NCBI GenBank assembly: GCA_019873645.1
Contig: JAIOAX010000016.1
Span: forward strand, 1 to 64,000
From: Chloroflexota bacterium
Lineage (GTDB): Bacteria; Chloroflexota; Anaerolineae; B4-G1; SLSP01
Reading direction: 5' to 3'
DNA: 64,000 nt
How positions within the stretch are numbered: position 1 is the stretch's first letter; each line of letters opens with the position of its first letter. This document shows positions 1 to 9,425 of the stretch, piece by piece. The notes under the pieces are model-generated. The model saw nothing but the letters and a program-made list of their open reading frames with translations. It did not search any database and was not told the origin of the DNA. The translations under genes and the position numbers were made by a program.

Positions 1-2
1 TC

Positions 3-1406
3 ACGCCGACCGTCGGCGCGCACGAGTACCTCAGCGGCACGGTCGTGGTCGTCACCGCCACCGCGCAGGCCGATTCCGACTTCACCGGCTGGAGCGGCGC
101 GTGTGCGGGTGTCTCGCCCACCTGCACGGTGACGATGGACGCCGATAAGTGGGTCACGGCCACATTCACGCTCAAGCCCACGCCGCCGGTGAGTCACACG
201 CTGACCATCGCCACAGCGGGCAACGGCCACGGCATCGTCACGCCGACCGTCGGCGCGCACGAGTACCTCAGCGGCACGCTCGTGGTCGTCACCGCCACCG
301 CGCAGGCTGGTTCGGTGTTCGATGGCTGGAGTGGCGCGTGTGCGGGTGTCTCGCCCACCTGCACGGTGACGATGGACGCCGATAAGTGGCTCACCGCCAC
401 CTTCCGCGCGCTGACCTACACGCTGACGGTGAACACGGTGGGCAACGGGACGGTGACGCGCGTTCCCAGCCAGACGGCATACCTCTACGGCGACGTGGTC
501 ACGCTCACCGCGACGCCGGACACAGGCTGGTACTTTGGCCAGTGGAGCGGCGACGCCAGCGGCGTTCTCACGCAGACCCACGTGACGATGAATGCGAATA
601 AGGTCGTGACGGCGACCTTCCTCTCCACGCCGCCAACCTACTACACGCTGACGATGAGGATGGTGGGCAGCGGCGTCGTCACGCCGGCGGTGGGAGCGCA
701 CAGCTACCTCTCCGGCACGGTGGTGGACTTGAGTGCGAGTCCGGCGGCGGGATGGCAATTCGCCGGCTGGTCGGGCGACCTGGAGAGCAGCGCGAACCCG
801 ACCACACTGCTGATGAATGGGCACAAAGCGGTGACGGCGACGTTCACACTCAGGCCCGTGAGTCACACGCTGACCATCGCCACAGCGGGCAACGGCCACG
901 GCATCGTCACGCCCACCGTCGGCGCGCACGAGTACCTCAGCGGCACGCTCGTGGTCGTCACCGCCACCGCACAGGCCGATTCCGACTTCACCGGCTGGAG
1001 CGGCGCGTGTGCTGGAACATCGCCGACATGCCAGATCACAATGAACGCCGATAAGTGGGTCACGGCCACGTTCACGCTCAAGCCGACCAACCGCGCCCCG
1101 ACCGCGAACGCCGGGCCGGATCAGACCGTGCAACCGGGCGCGCAGGTGACGCTCGACGGCTCCGCCTCCAGCGATCCCGACGGCGACCCACTCACCTACT
1201 TCTGGCGGCAGACGGGCGGCGCGGCGGTGAGTTTCACGCCGACGTTGAGCCGCACGACGTTCACCGCGCCAGAGCCGGGCGTGCTCACATTCACGCTGAC
1301 GGTGACCGATAGTTGGGGGCTGGCCGATCCAACGCCGGACACAGTTGTTATTACGGTCAGTCCCTATAGAATCTATCTGCCGCTTGTCTTGCGGAATCAG
1401 CCGTAA
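3..1406 (+). CDS. Secreted InlB-like repeat / PKD protein, 3' end only
   Basis: The frame is open from the first bases, so the true start lies upstream of the window. About five repeats of roughly 75 residues follow, each running from a TLTxxxxGxG strand to a GWSGxxxxxxxxxxxTMxxxKxVTATF end, the pattern of divergent InlB B-repeats (small extracellular beta modules). A PKD-like domain follows (around positions 1090-1350; DGSASSDPDGDPL, TFTLTVTDSWG). The protein ends YRIYLPLVLRNQP, almost the same tail as the giant subtilase at 22984-36801. Two repeats, near 189 and 858, are almost identical over more than 110 bp, which suggests recent copying. It is probably surface-exposed or secreted; adhesion or glycan contact is inference. 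A hairpin follows the stop codon. Confidence 0.8.
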   Translation, partial: TPTVGAHEYLSGTVVVVTATAQADSDFTGWSGACAGVSPTCTVTMDADKWVTATFTLKPTPPVSHTLTIATAGNGHGIVTPTVGAHEYLSGTLVVVTATAQAGSVFDGWSGACAGVSPTCTVTMDADKWLTATFRALTYTLTVNTVGNGTVTRVPSQTAYLYGDVVTLTATPDTGWYFGQWSGDASGVLTQTHVTMNANKVVTATFLSTPPTYYTLTMRMVGSGVVTPAVGAHSYLSGTVVDLSASPAAGWQFAGWSGDLESSANPTTLLMNGHKAVTATFTLRPVSHTLTIATAGNGHGIVTPTVGAHEYLSGTLVVVTATAQADSDFTGWSGACAGTSPTCQITMNADKWVTATFTLKPTNRAPTANAGPDQTVQPGAQVTLDGSASSDPDGDPLTYFWRQTGGAAVSFTPTLSRTTFTAPEPGVLTFTLTVTDSWGLADPTPDTVVITVSPYRIYLPLVLRNQP

Positions 1407-1431
1407 ATAGCAGGTACATTTGCAACCTTCA

Positions 1432-1470
1432 ACTGACTCGGCCTGGATTTGACAATCCAGGCCGAGCAGT
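1432..1470. terminator. Intergenic hairpin between convergent genes
   Basis: A perfect 13-bp stem (1437-1449 with 1454-1466) closes on a TGAC loop. It extends by four more pairs (ACTG/CAGT) past one bulged A. It lies between two convergent stop codons, so it could end transcription from both sides. There is no clear T tract. Confidence 0.6.
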
Positions 1471-1543
1471 AATTGGATGAGAGCAGCTTACAGCTCTTGG
1501 TGCCCGCGGCAGCGAAAATAAGCTGCGAACGCGTAAGTCTGAG

Positions 1544-4500
1544 TTAATTGTCAGACGGCATCCCTGAGCAAGCGTTAGCCAAAACCCTGGCTAGATGTTC
1601 CAGCTCCGGCGGTTTTTGAATCCACGCCAGCACGCCGATGTCGCGCAGGGCTTCACGATCTTCCGTCAATGGATGGCCGGTCATCACAACCACGCGCACC
1701 GTCGGGTCCTGTTGATGCAACACCTGGGCTAATGCCTTGCCTCCCATCTCGGCCATCACCAGGTCGCTCAATACCAGCGCGATCTCTTGACGGTGCTCAG
1801 CAAAGACCTGCAAGGCCACCTTGCCGTTTTCGGCCTGCAGAACGCGATAGTCTAAAAGCTCCAGTGTCGCAACAATCGCGGCGCGTGCGGCGGCATTGTC
1901 CTCAACAACCAGAATCGTTTCGCCGTGGCCAAGAGGCAGGTCATCCATGGCCGCGGCCTGTGAGGCTTCTGGCATGGGCAATGCCGGCAGGTAGATGAGA
2001 AACGTCGTCCCCACCCCCACCTGCGTTTTAACATCAATGAATCCATCATGGCTGGAGACGATGCCGTAAACCTGCGTTAATCCCAGGCCGGTCCCTTTGC
2101 CCGGCGGCTTGGTAGTAAAGAAGGGATCGTAGATGTAGGGCAAAATTTCATCCGGGATTCCCGCGCCGGTGTCCGCTACCGCTACCTCTATCCAGTCCCC
2201 AGGAGACATATCGGGCAACGGCGCCTGCTTGGGCTTGTCGAAGTGTAAGCGCCGTAAAGCAATGTGCAGTTTTCCCCCGTCGGGCATGGCATCACGCGCA
2301 TTCACCACCAGGTTCATAAACACCTGCTGCATCCGCGTGGGATCAGCACTGACAGTATAAATACCCGCCTCGTAATCAAAACTCACCTCGATGTTCTCCG
2401 GCAAGGTGCGTTCCCACAATTTGACCTGCTCTTTCAACAAAGGCACCAGATCCAACGGCAAACGTTCCAACACCTGACTGCGGCTGAAGTCCAGAATCTG
2501 GTTGATCAGATCTGCCGCCCGATGAGCCTGACCGGCAATAATTTTAAGGTGCTCGCGCAATTGAGCGGGGAGACCGGGCAAGCGCAATGAGATCTGGCTA
2601 TACAGCACAATCCCGGCAAGGATGTTGTTGAAATCGTGGGCGATGCCGGCGGCAAGCTGCCCGACCGTCGCCAGGCGTTCCTGACGTTGCACCGTCTCAC
2701 GGAAGGCGTACTCCTCGGTCACATCGCGGGTCAATAACACCCATCCCCCCACCATCGGGCCGGTTTCGATAGGCCGTGCGATCAATTGAAAATGGCGTCG
2801 CCCCACGCTCATTTCATGCCACAACCCGCGCGGTGGCGGGCTGAGCAATTCGGCCATCGGACGCCCACCCAATTGTTCAAGCTTTTGTCCGGGTTTGCAC
2901 GCCGTTACAGACGTCAGCACCGGCAAATGGGTATGCGCAGCGGGATTGCACAACAGTACACGCAGCTCCGCATCCAGTAAGACCACCCCTTCAGGAACGG
3001 TCTCCATGATCTGCTGCATTTGCAAGGTTTGTTCCTGCACCTGCCGCAACAAACGCTCACGTTCTTGCTCTACCCGTTTGCGCTCGGTGATGTCCAAAGC
3101 CGTAAAGATGACGCCGGCAGCACGGTTCGCAGAATCAAGGGGGGTTGAGCTAAGCCATATATCGAGCACCCGCCCGTCTTTACGCTGCCAGCGGGTTTCA
3201 ACAGAACCGGTGCCGTATGCATCAATTTGACGATACTTTTCCCGTCCCACATATTCATAGTCTTCATCGGTGGGATATAAAATGCGGGCGTTCTTCCCGA
3301 TCAGTTCTTCCGGCGTATATCCCGTCATCTCACAAATGCGGTCATTCACCTGGGCGATGACGCGATCCCCGACCACCAGCCCAATGCCAATAGAAGCCGC
3401 GCTGAAGATGCTGCGCAACGTCGCTTCGCTGCGTTTAAGGGCCGTTTCGACGCGCCGATGGGCGATTGCCGTAGCCAGACTGTCGGCCAACCGTTCAAGC
3501 AAGGCCACAGTCTGCCGGTCAAAATGCTCAGGGCGGCGGTCATGAAGCTGCAATAATCCCAGGACTTCTCCGCCCAGGCGCAAGGGAACCAGCACAATAG
3601 ACTCATAGCCGGCGTCATAGCAATATGTCCGCAGGCAAGCGCCTTGATCGGCCCCGAAAGCAGTTGCCAGCAACCGGCTTGCCGTACCGGTCCAGAAGCT
3701 CCCGTGCGCAGTAAAATATGGCTGCGTCGGATCAACATGCCCCTCCAGAACCAGGCCACAACCACACTCCAGGGATGAGTTCCCGGCGCCATCCCGCGAC
3801 GGAACTCCCGGCGCAACCAGTCTCCACAATGAATTGTCGGTCTGTACAAATTCGGGTGAGAATCCCCGCGTCTCAAAGTACGGGAAATCGCCGTCGCGCC
3901 GCAGGCGCATGCCTATAGCCTCGCAGTCCAGATCGCGCTGCAATAAGTCCAGGACGGCGCAGACAAGGTCGCGCAGGTCTTCCTTCTCGTTAATCAACCG
4001 CAGCAGCGCGATGGTCAGTTCGCGTTCCAGCTCCATACGCTTGCGCTCGGTAATGTCACGGCCAATACCTACCAGACCGACAACCTGTCCCGATGAATCC
4101 TTTAACGGCAATTTGGACGTGAGTAGCCAGACACAGCGTCCCTCACAATTGCACAGATATTCTTCATGGTTGAGCTGCGGCTGCCCCGTATCAAAAACCT
4201 GCCGATCCACAGCCTCAAAACGCACGGCCATCTCCGGTGGGAAAATATCGCGGTCAGTTTTGCCCAACACTTCTTCTTCTGAAGCGACACTCATGTTAAT
4301 CTGGTCGGCGCGGTTTGCCAGGGTTTTGCGCCCCTGCCGGTCTTTCACATAAATGGCATCGGGCAGATGATCTACCACCGCGCGCAACAGCCGCCGCTCC
4401 TGGCGCAACGCTTCCTCGGCGCGTTTGCGAGCCGTAATATCGGTAGCCGTGATGAACACCTTGCCCCACGTTTCCTCATAGCCGGAAACCAGGGTCGCCT

Positions 4501-5272
4501 GAAACCATGTATCCATCAGTTCGCCGTTCAATTTGCGTCCGACAATTTCGCTTTCAAAGCGTTTTTGCCAGCGGGAGAAAGCCAGGATTTCTTCGGTAAA
4601 GACAGCCATAGATTGATCCACAAAAAGCGCGGGCAACCCCTGTAACAAGGTGTCTTTATCCGGCGCGGCAAACAATTCAACCGAGGTCTGGTTGACGTTG
4701 AGGATTTTGACCAGTGAGGCGCAATGCTGCACCACCTCCGGGTGGCTGCGCAGGTAGGTTTCCAGGTCGGTCACCCCGGATTCACGGAGACTATCGAGAT
4801 AGGCCTTGACCGCACTGAAGTCTTCTTCCCAAACCAGAAAAGGCGCATCCTCGAACAGGCCGCGATAACTGGCTTCGCGTTCGGCAAGACGCATCTCTAC
4901 CGAGCGATGATACAATATCCTCTCAATGGCAGCACACAGCTCAGACACCTGAACCGGCTTGAGAAGATAGCCTGACGGGGCGAGGATCCCGGCGCGCTGT
5001 AACAACAAGGCATCGGCAGCATCGGCAAGATAGAGAAACGGGGCGTCAAAGTCACTACGTAGTTTTTCGGCGACCTGCAAATTTTCCAGCGACGTGCCTG
5101 TGGGCACATCCATCAAGATCAAGTCCGGCGCAATTTCCCCACAGGGTTGCCGCGTTGCCTCCGCCAGACTCACCACACCCAATACCCGGTACCCGGCCAC
5201 CCATAGCCCCCCGACAAGGTCATCGAGAGGAGTTCCTTTTTCTCCAACAATAAGTATACGTGGTCCTTCCAT
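1544..5272 (-). CDS. Hybrid sensor histidine kinase, receiver-PAS/GAF-HK-receiver
   Basis: A cytosolic-looking multidomain kinase of 1242 residues. In order: an N-terminal receiver with phospho-acceptor D55 (LILMDVP) and a LLKP lysine; a diverged PAS; a PAS ending DITERKRME; a GAF around 420-620; two more PAS domains; a HisKA with H879 in AHDFNN (NtrB-like); an HATPase with GTGLGL; and a C-terminal receiver with D1170 (LSDLVMAE) and a late lysine (IQKP). No membrane helix is visible, so it probably senses an internal signal. I chose the ATG at 5272 because AAGGA lies six bases upstream; a GTG at 5317 in the same frame lacks a ribosome site. A TATAAT-like box lies at 5332-5337. The upstream WYL gene is on the same strand, about 200 bp away. 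The signal is unknown. Confidence 0.9.
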   Translation of the reverse strand: MEGPRILIVGEKGTPLDDLVGGLWVAGYRVLGVVSLAEATRQPCGEIAPDLILMDVPTGTSLENLQVAEKLRSDFDAPFLYLADAADALLLQRAGILAPSGYLLKPVQVSELCAAIERILYHRSVEMRLAEREASYRGLFEDAPFLVWEEDFSAVKAYLDSLRESGVTDLETYLRSHPEVVQHCASLVKILNVNQTSVELFAAPDKDTLLQGLPALFVDQSMAVFTEEILAFSRWQKRFESEIVGRKLNGELMDTWFQATLVSGYEETWGKVFITATDITARKRAEEALRQERRLLRAVVDHLPDAIYVKDRQGRKTLANRADQINMSVASEEEVLGKTDRDIFPPEMAVRFEAVDRQVFDTGQPQLNHEEYLCNCEGRCVWLLTSKLPLKDSSGQVVGLVGIGRDITERKRMELERELTIALLRLINEKEDLRDLVCAVLDLLQRDLDCEAIGMRLRRDGDFPYFETRGFSPEFVQTDNSLWRLVAPGVPSRDGAGNSSLECGCGLVLEGHVDPTQPYFTAHGSFWTGTASRLLATAFGADQGACLRTYCYDAGYESIVLVPLRLGGEVLGLLQLHDRRPEHFDRQTVALLERLADSLATAIAHRRVETALKRSEATLRSIFSAASIGIGLVVGDRVIAQVNDRICEMTGYTPEELIGKNARILYPTDEDYEYVGREKYRQIDAYGTGSVETRWQRKDGRVLDIWLSSTPLDSANRAAGVIFTALDITERKRVEQERERLLRQVQEQTLQMQQIMETVPEGVVLLDAELRVLLCNPAAHTHLPVLTSVTACKPGQKLEQLGGRPMAELLSPPPRGLWHEMSVGRRHFQLIARPIETGPMVGGWVLLTRDVTEEYAFRETVQRQERLATVGQLAAGIAHDFNNILAGIVLYSQISLRLPGLPAQLREHLKIIAGQAHRAADLINQILDFSRSQVLERLPLDLVPLLKEQVKLWERTLPENIEVSFDYEAGIYTVSADPTRMQQVFMNLVVNARDAMPDGGKLHIALRRLHFDKPKQAPLPDMSPGDWIEVAVADTGAGIPDEILPYIYDPFFTTKPPGKGTGLGLTQVYGIVSSHDGFIDVKTQVGVGTTFLIYLPALPMPEASQAAAMDDLPLGHGETILVVEDNAAARAAIVATLELLDYRVLQAENGKVALQVFAEHRQEIALVLSDLVMAEMGGKALAQVLHQQDPTVRVVVMTGHPLTEDREALRDIGVLAWIQKPPELEHLARVLANACSGMPSDN

Positions 5273-5393
5273 AGGGGGTCCTTCCGCAGCGCAAGACGCT
5301 ATAACCGCCATAATCACAGAAACAAAACTTTATTATAGACATGTTACTCTTAATTTCTGACTTTGGCAAGTTGCCGAGAGGCAGAAAATCCAT

Positions 5394-5474
5394 TAGCGCG
5401 TTTCCTCTTGGGGATTGCCCGGGTCGGTCTCCTGACCGCGCCCGTTCAGGCCGGCATTTTGGCCTGATGTGCTA
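5394..5474. repeat. Branched REP-like hairpin element
   Basis: A closing stem (TTAGCGC with GTGCTAA, one G-T pair) encloses two hairpins: CGGTC/GACCG at 5425-5438 and TCAGGCC/GGCCTGA near 5456-5477. It starts just after the WYL gene's stop codon. The core CGGTCTCCTGACCGCGCC recurs with one change at 6526-6543, on the other side of the same gene. Confidence 0.4.
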
Positions 5475-5478
5475 ACGC

Positions 5479-6429
5479 TTATCCATACCGTTGGAGAATC
5501 GCCGCGGCTTCGGCCTGCACACGGGTAATCAATTCCGGCGGTTCCAGCACGCGCACGGCGCGCCCATAGCTCAGCACCCAACCGGTGGCCCATTCCAACG
5601 TTGAGGCACCGAAGCGCGCCGTCACCAAACCGTCGGGGTGTTCGATCACTTGCATCCAGTGACCGTAGCGCTCGCGGATATGCGGGGCAACCTCAGCGGC
5701 AATCTGTACCACAACGGTATAGTTCTGCTCAAAACTCAAGGTCTTGGCGATGTAATCGCGCGCCGAGAAATCACGGGGAATGGTAAAGGGGATTTTCAAC
5801 GGCGTGACCTGTTGAATACGATCCACGCGGAAGGTACGCATGGCCTGACGCAAGCGACAAAAGCCCACCAGATACCACAATCCGCTATGGAACGTCAATG
5901 CATAAGGCTCAACGTCGCGGCAGGTCTCTTCCAGGGCGAAATCCTGGTACACAAGGCGCACACAACGCCGCCCGATGATACAGTTGCGCAGCGTGTGGAT
6001 CATCGGCTCCCAGGGACGATAATCCCGCGCCGTCAGGCCGCTGATAACCAGACTTTGTTGGGCACTGGCGACCTCCTGCCGCAAGTCGTCGGGCAACACA
6101 TTGTCCAGTTTAGCCGTAACAGCTGTGACGGCATCTTTGTATGTTTGTCCCCACACCTCACCGACTAAATTCGCGCCCATATAGAGCACGGTCGCTTCTT
6201 CTGCCGTGAAGACCAGGGGGGGCAGCTTGTAGCCACGCACCAGCGCAAAGCCGCCATAAGGGCCGCGTTCGGAATACAACGGAATCCCCAGCTCTTCCAA
6301 CATGCCTATATAGCGATGGATAGTGCGCTCAGAGACGCCCAGCTCCGCAGCGAGGTCACTGGCCTTCCAGGTAGGACGCGCCTGGAACAACATGATCAGT
6401 GAAATCAATCGTACCGCAACGTTGCTCAT
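5479..6429 (-). CDS. WYL-domain transcriptional regulator (HTH_11-WYL)
   Basis: A 316-residue DNA-binding regulator of the YafY/DeoR-like type. Residues 1-60 form a winged helix (WKASDLAAELGVSERTIHRYIGMLEELG, with a GPYGGF wing). Residues around 140-225 form a WYL domain, the expected effector-binding fold (VRLVYQ ... GLWYLVGFCRLRQAMRTFRVDRI). A C-terminal extension follows. It is transcribed away from the MFS gene at 6658, so it may control that gene and itself; this is inference from divergent layout. The ligand is unknown. Confidence 0.9.
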   Translation of the reverse strand: MSNVAVRLISLIMLFQARPTWKASDLAAELGVSERTIHRYIGMLEELGIPLYSERGPYGGFALVRGYKLPPLVFTAEEATVLYMGANLVGEVWGQTYKDAVTAVTAKLDNVLPDDLRQEVASAQQSLVISGLTARDYRPWEPMIHTLRNCIIGRRCVRLVYQDFALEETCRDVEPYALTFHSGLWYLVGFCRLRQAMRTFRVDRIQQVTPLKIPFTIPRDFSARDYIAKTLSFEQNYTVVVQIAAEVAPHIRERYGHWMQVIEHPDGLVTARFGASTLEWATGWVLSYGRAVRVLEPPELITRVQAEAAAILQRYG

Positions 6430-6520
6430 ATCCCCATGGTAACGCGGCAGTGGAATCCGTCAAATGCTTCAATGGCGCGGTCAGCGACCGGCCACAGCGA
6501 GAGCGCAACGGCGCAATACT

Positions 6521-6546
6521 CAGGCCGGTCTCCAGACCGCGCCTGC
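6521..6546. repeat. REP-like hairpin, second copy
   Basis: CAGGC and CGGTC pair with GACCG and GCCTG around a four-base loop, with one bulged C. The core differs by one base from the hairpin at 5425-5442. It lies in the divergent promoter region between the WYL and MFS genes. Confidence 0.35.
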
Positions 6547-6567
6547 GCATCAGAATTGACCAAAACC

Positions 6568-6595
6568 TTGACAATTTTACGTTCCCCATTAAGAT
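6568..6595 (+). promoter_or_regulatory. Promoter for the MFS gene
   Basis: TTGACA at 6568-6573, a 16-base spacer and TAAGAT at 6590-6595 form a sigma-70-type promoter. It gives a leader of about 55 bases before the ATG at 6658. Confidence 0.5.
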
Positions 6596-6657
6596 ATTCA
6601 CATTCCATATAAAAAATCTTACCGAACGGCCACTGAATCATCTTGAAAGGATTGAGC

Positions 6658-8064
6658 ATGAGAAATAATGCTACCCCCTCCGGAGGCATGCGCACGTTCA
6701 CCATTATCTGGATCGGTCAGATTCTCTCCCTGCTCGGCACGGCCGTCGGCCAATACGGGTTAACGTTGTGGGCCTTTGACGTCAGCGGTGGGCGGGCGAC
6801 GCCGCTCACGCTCATCGGGTTCTTTTTTATGGCGCCGATGATCGCCTTTGCGCCGATTGTCGGCGTCCTGGTAGACCGGAGCAACCGCAAGCTCATGATG
6901 ATGCTCAGCGACCTGGCTGCTGCCGCCGCCACGCTCTTCATCCTGATTCTCTATCTCAGCGGTAAGTTGCAGATCTGGCACCTCTACATTGCCGCGTTCG
7001 TCAGCGGCACTTTTCAGGGCTTCCAATGGCCGGCATATTCCGCCGCCATCAGCACCATGCTCGAAAAGAAGCATTATACCCGCGCCAACGCTATGCTGGA
7101 GACAGCCGGTTCCGCGTCAGGCATCTTCGCCCCGATGATTGCCGGAGCACTCATCGGCCCGCTGGGAGCTATGATCCGCACTACTTTCGATCCAACGTTC
7201 GTCGCCAATCTGGGCAATAAACCGGGTTTGCTCGGTCTGCTGGTGATTGATCTGCTCAGCGCCGCGTTTGCCATCGGCACCTTGCTCTTTGTGTCCATCC
7301 CGCAACCCGAACGCACGGCCGCCGGGGAACAGGCGCGCGGCAACTTTCTTCACGAAGCTGCCTTCGGTTTCAAATACATCTTCAAACAGCCCAGCTTGTT
7401 GGGACTACAGACCGTCTTCCTGATCGGCAATTTCTTCAGTGCGTTGGCTTTTGCCGTCTACGCGCCGATGATCCTGGCACGTTCGGGAAGTAATGAGCTG
7501 GTCTTCAGCAGCGTGCAAAGCGCGGCGGCCATCGGGGGGGTTGTCGGCGGCCTGGTGATCGGCGCATGGGGTGGCTTCAAGCGACGCGTTCACGGGGTCC
7601 TGGCCGGCTGGGCATTGAGCGGCCTGGGGATCATTGCCGCCGGCCTCAGTCAGGCGTTGCCAGGGTGGCTTGCCGCCGGCTTCTTTACCTCCATGCTCAC
7701 ACCGCTCATCAACGGCTCAAATCAGGCCATCTGGCAGTCCAAGGTGCCGCCAGACATTCAAGGGCGCGTCTTTGCCAGCCGGCGTCTGATTGCCTGGCTT
7801 GTCAGCCCGCTCAGTCAAATCCTCGCCGGGCCGCTGGCTGATCAGGTTTTCGAGCCGGCCATGCAAGCCGGCGGCCCTCTGACGCCGCTTTTCGGGTGGC
7901 TTGCCGGCAGCGGGCCGGGCGCCGGGATGGGCTTGCAGTTCGCGTTTGCCGGATTGCTGACCCTCCTGATAGGCCTGGGGGGCTACTTCTTCCCTGTCAT
8001 CCGCAACGCCGAAGACCTGTTGCCCGACCACGACGTTGCGCCACCAGAAGCCCTCCAGATATAA
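6658..8064 (+). CDS. Major facilitator superfamily transporter
   Basis: An inner-membrane transporter of 468 residues with many hydrophobic helices. The loop between helices 2 and 3 carries DRSNRK, the MFS motif A region. The family resembles drug/siderophore exporters of the MFS_3 (EntS-like) type. I chose the ATG at 6658 because AAAGGA lies six bases upstream; a TTG 15 bases earlier overlaps that ribosome site. It is divergent from the WYL regulator and is followed 35 bp later by a sugar isomerase-like gene. The substrate cannot be read from sequence. Confidence 0.85.
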   Translation: MRNNATPSGGMRTFTIIWIGQILSLLGTAVGQYGLTLWAFDVSGGRATPLTLIGFFFMAPMIAFAPIVGVLVDRSNRKLMMMLSDLAAAAATLFILILYLSGKLQIWHLYIAAFVSGTFQGFQWPAYSAAISTMLEKKHYTRANAMLETAGSASGIFAPMIAGALIGPLGAMIRTTFDPTFVANLGNKPGLLGLLVIDLLSAAFAIGTLLFVSIPQPERTAAGEQARGNFLHEAAFGFKYIFKQPSLLGLQTVFLIGNFFSALAFAVYAPMILARSGSNELVFSSVQSAAAIGGVVGGLVIGAWGGFKRRVHGVLAGWALSGLGIIAAGLSQALPGWLAAGFFTSMLTPLINGSNQAIWQSKVPPDIQGRVFASRRLIAWLVSPLSQILAGPLADQVFEPAMQAGGPLTPLFGWLAGSGPGAGMGLQFAFAGLLTLLIGLGGYFFPVIRNAEDLLPDHDVAPPEALQI

Positions 8065-8099
8065 CGTTCCAACGTGCAAACGGTAATCGAGGAGGTCTT

Positions 8100-8900
8100 A
8101 TGGCTCAGCCGGAAATCGGCGTTTCGACGGCGGCATTTTATCCCGCCTATCTCACCGAGGATGCACTGACCGCTGCCGGGGAACTGGGCTTTGCGGTCGT
8201 CGAGGTCTTTCTCCAGTCACGGGAGGAGTATACGTCAGACTTCGGGAAAATACTCGATCAACGTCGCCGCGCCGGCGGGACGCGGGTGCACTCTTTACAC
8301 TTGCACAACGATTTCTTTGAACTGTGGTCGCCTTACCCGCGTATGTTGCATGAAGCCCGCGAACGCTTCCACCACACCCTGGAGATTGCCAACCGCCTGG
8401 GAGCGCACGCGCTGACGTGGCACGGCATCCGTTTCGGCTTCAAAAATCCTGCGTTCGTCGCGCGGTTTCTGGACGGCGTAGCCTGGGCCGCCGAACAAGC
8501 TTATGCTACCGGCCTGACGTTATGTATCGAGAACGTCAGCTGGTGCTACCTGCGCACACCGGAGCAGGTGCACAGCCTTAGTGCGCTCGGCGTCCCCCTC
8601 GGTTTCACGTTTGACAGCTTTCAGGCCGGCGAGACACCCACAGACCCCATCGCCTTGATCCAGACGATGGGACCACGCTTGACCACCGTGCACCTCGCCG
8701 ATTATGCGCCGGTCGGGCCACGGCACTTGCCGCTCGGCGCAGGCGTGCTGGATTGGTCGGCTATCCTGCACGCCCTGGACGACGCCGGCTACCGCGGGCC
8801 GCTCATCATCGAGCTGGCCGGCGTCGAGGACTTTTCCACGTTAAAAACGTCGCGGGCCTTTATCGAACAGCAAATTCAGCGGTCAGCCTCGACGGCGTAA
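8100..8900 (+). CDS. Sugar phosphate isomerase/epimerase-like TIM barrel
   Basis: A 266-residue protein of the xylose-isomerase-like / AP-endonuclease-2 superfamily. Typical metal-site strands are visible: VVEVFLQSREEY, HSLHLHNDF, ALTWHGIRF, LTLCIENVSW, LGFTFDSFQA, TVHLADYAPVGPRHLPLGAG and PLIIELAG. These supply the Glu, His and Asp residues expected to bind a divalent metal. The ATG follows GAGGAGG by four to five bases. It probably acts on a sugar or cyclitol and may share a transcript with the MFS gene. Its last 25 bp overlap the convergent rhodanese gene. The exact substrate is unknown. Confidence 0.8.
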   Translation: MAQPEIGVSTAAFYPAYLTEDALTAAGELGFAVVEVFLQSREEYTSDFGKILDQRRRAGGTRVHSLHLHNDFFELWSPYPRMLHEARERFHHTLEIANRLGAHALTWHGIRFGFKNPAFVARFLDGVAWAAEQAYATGLTLCIENVSWCYLRTPEQVHSLSALGVPLGFTFDSFQAGETPTDPIALIQTMGPRLTTVHLADYAPVGPRHLPLGAGVLDWSAILHALDDAGYRGPLIIELAGVEDFSTLKTSRAFIEQQIQRSASTA

Positions 8901-9316
8901 CCGGCGGCGATCCAGGCTTTCATCCCGCCGGTCATATTGTGGACATTGGTGAAGCCCGCCTTTTGCAACAATTGCAACGCCTGCGTGCTGCGGTTTCCAC
9001 TGCGGCATACCAGCACGACCGGTTTGTCGGTGGGAACTTCAACCAGCCGTTTTGATAGCTCGCCTAACGGAATCAACACAGCACCGGGGATGCGCCCCTC
9101 GGCATACTCCTCTGGCTCCCGCACATCAATAATGGCAATCGCGCCGGTGGAACGCAAATCTTCCACCGTCTTGGGCGCCACATCCACAGGCAATACCAGG
9201 GGTGTGGCTGCAGGCTGTACCAAAGCTTGTGGCGCGACGGTAGGCGTGGGCGTGGCACAACCTGTCAGCAGGGAAGCCAACACGAGCAACAATACAATGC
9301 AATTCTTCACACGCAT
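8876..9316 (-). CDS. Rhodanese-domain lipoprotein
   Basis: A 146-residue exported protein. Residues 1-20 form a lipoprotein signal peptide ending LLTGC, with C20 as the lipid-modified cysteine. A Pro/Thr-rich linker follows. Residues 48-145 form a single rhodanese domain with IDVREPEEY and the active-site loop CRSGNRS (C104). It is expected to carry or transfer sulfane sulfur on the outer face of the membrane; its partner is unknown. Lipid modification would need Lgt, which is encoded at 45879-46709. GGGAG lies seven bases before the start. Confidence 0.9.
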   Translation of the reverse strand: MRVKNCIVLLLVLASLLTGCATPTPTVAPQALVQPAATPLVLPVDVAPKTVEDLRSTGAIAIIDVREPEEYAEGRIPGAVLIPLGELSKRLVEVPTDKPVVLVCRSGNRSTQALQLLQKAGFTNVHNMTGGMKAWIAAGYAVEADR

Positions 9317-9369
9317 AAAAAATCTCCCACTAAACCGGCTGAAGCCGGAATGTACCCGGAATGTACACG

Positions 9370-9403
9370 GAATCGCCGGAGTTTGTCCAGACCCCGGCGA
9401 TTC
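9370..9403 (-). terminator. Hairpin after the AIM24-family gene
   Basis: A perfect 10-bp stem, GAATCGCCGG with CCGGCGATTC, has a 14-base loop. It lies about 25 bp past the stop codon at 9426. No T run follows, so the terminator role is likely but not certain. Confidence 0.5.
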
Positions 9404-9425
9404 ACCCGTAAGCCCCTCTAAATAA

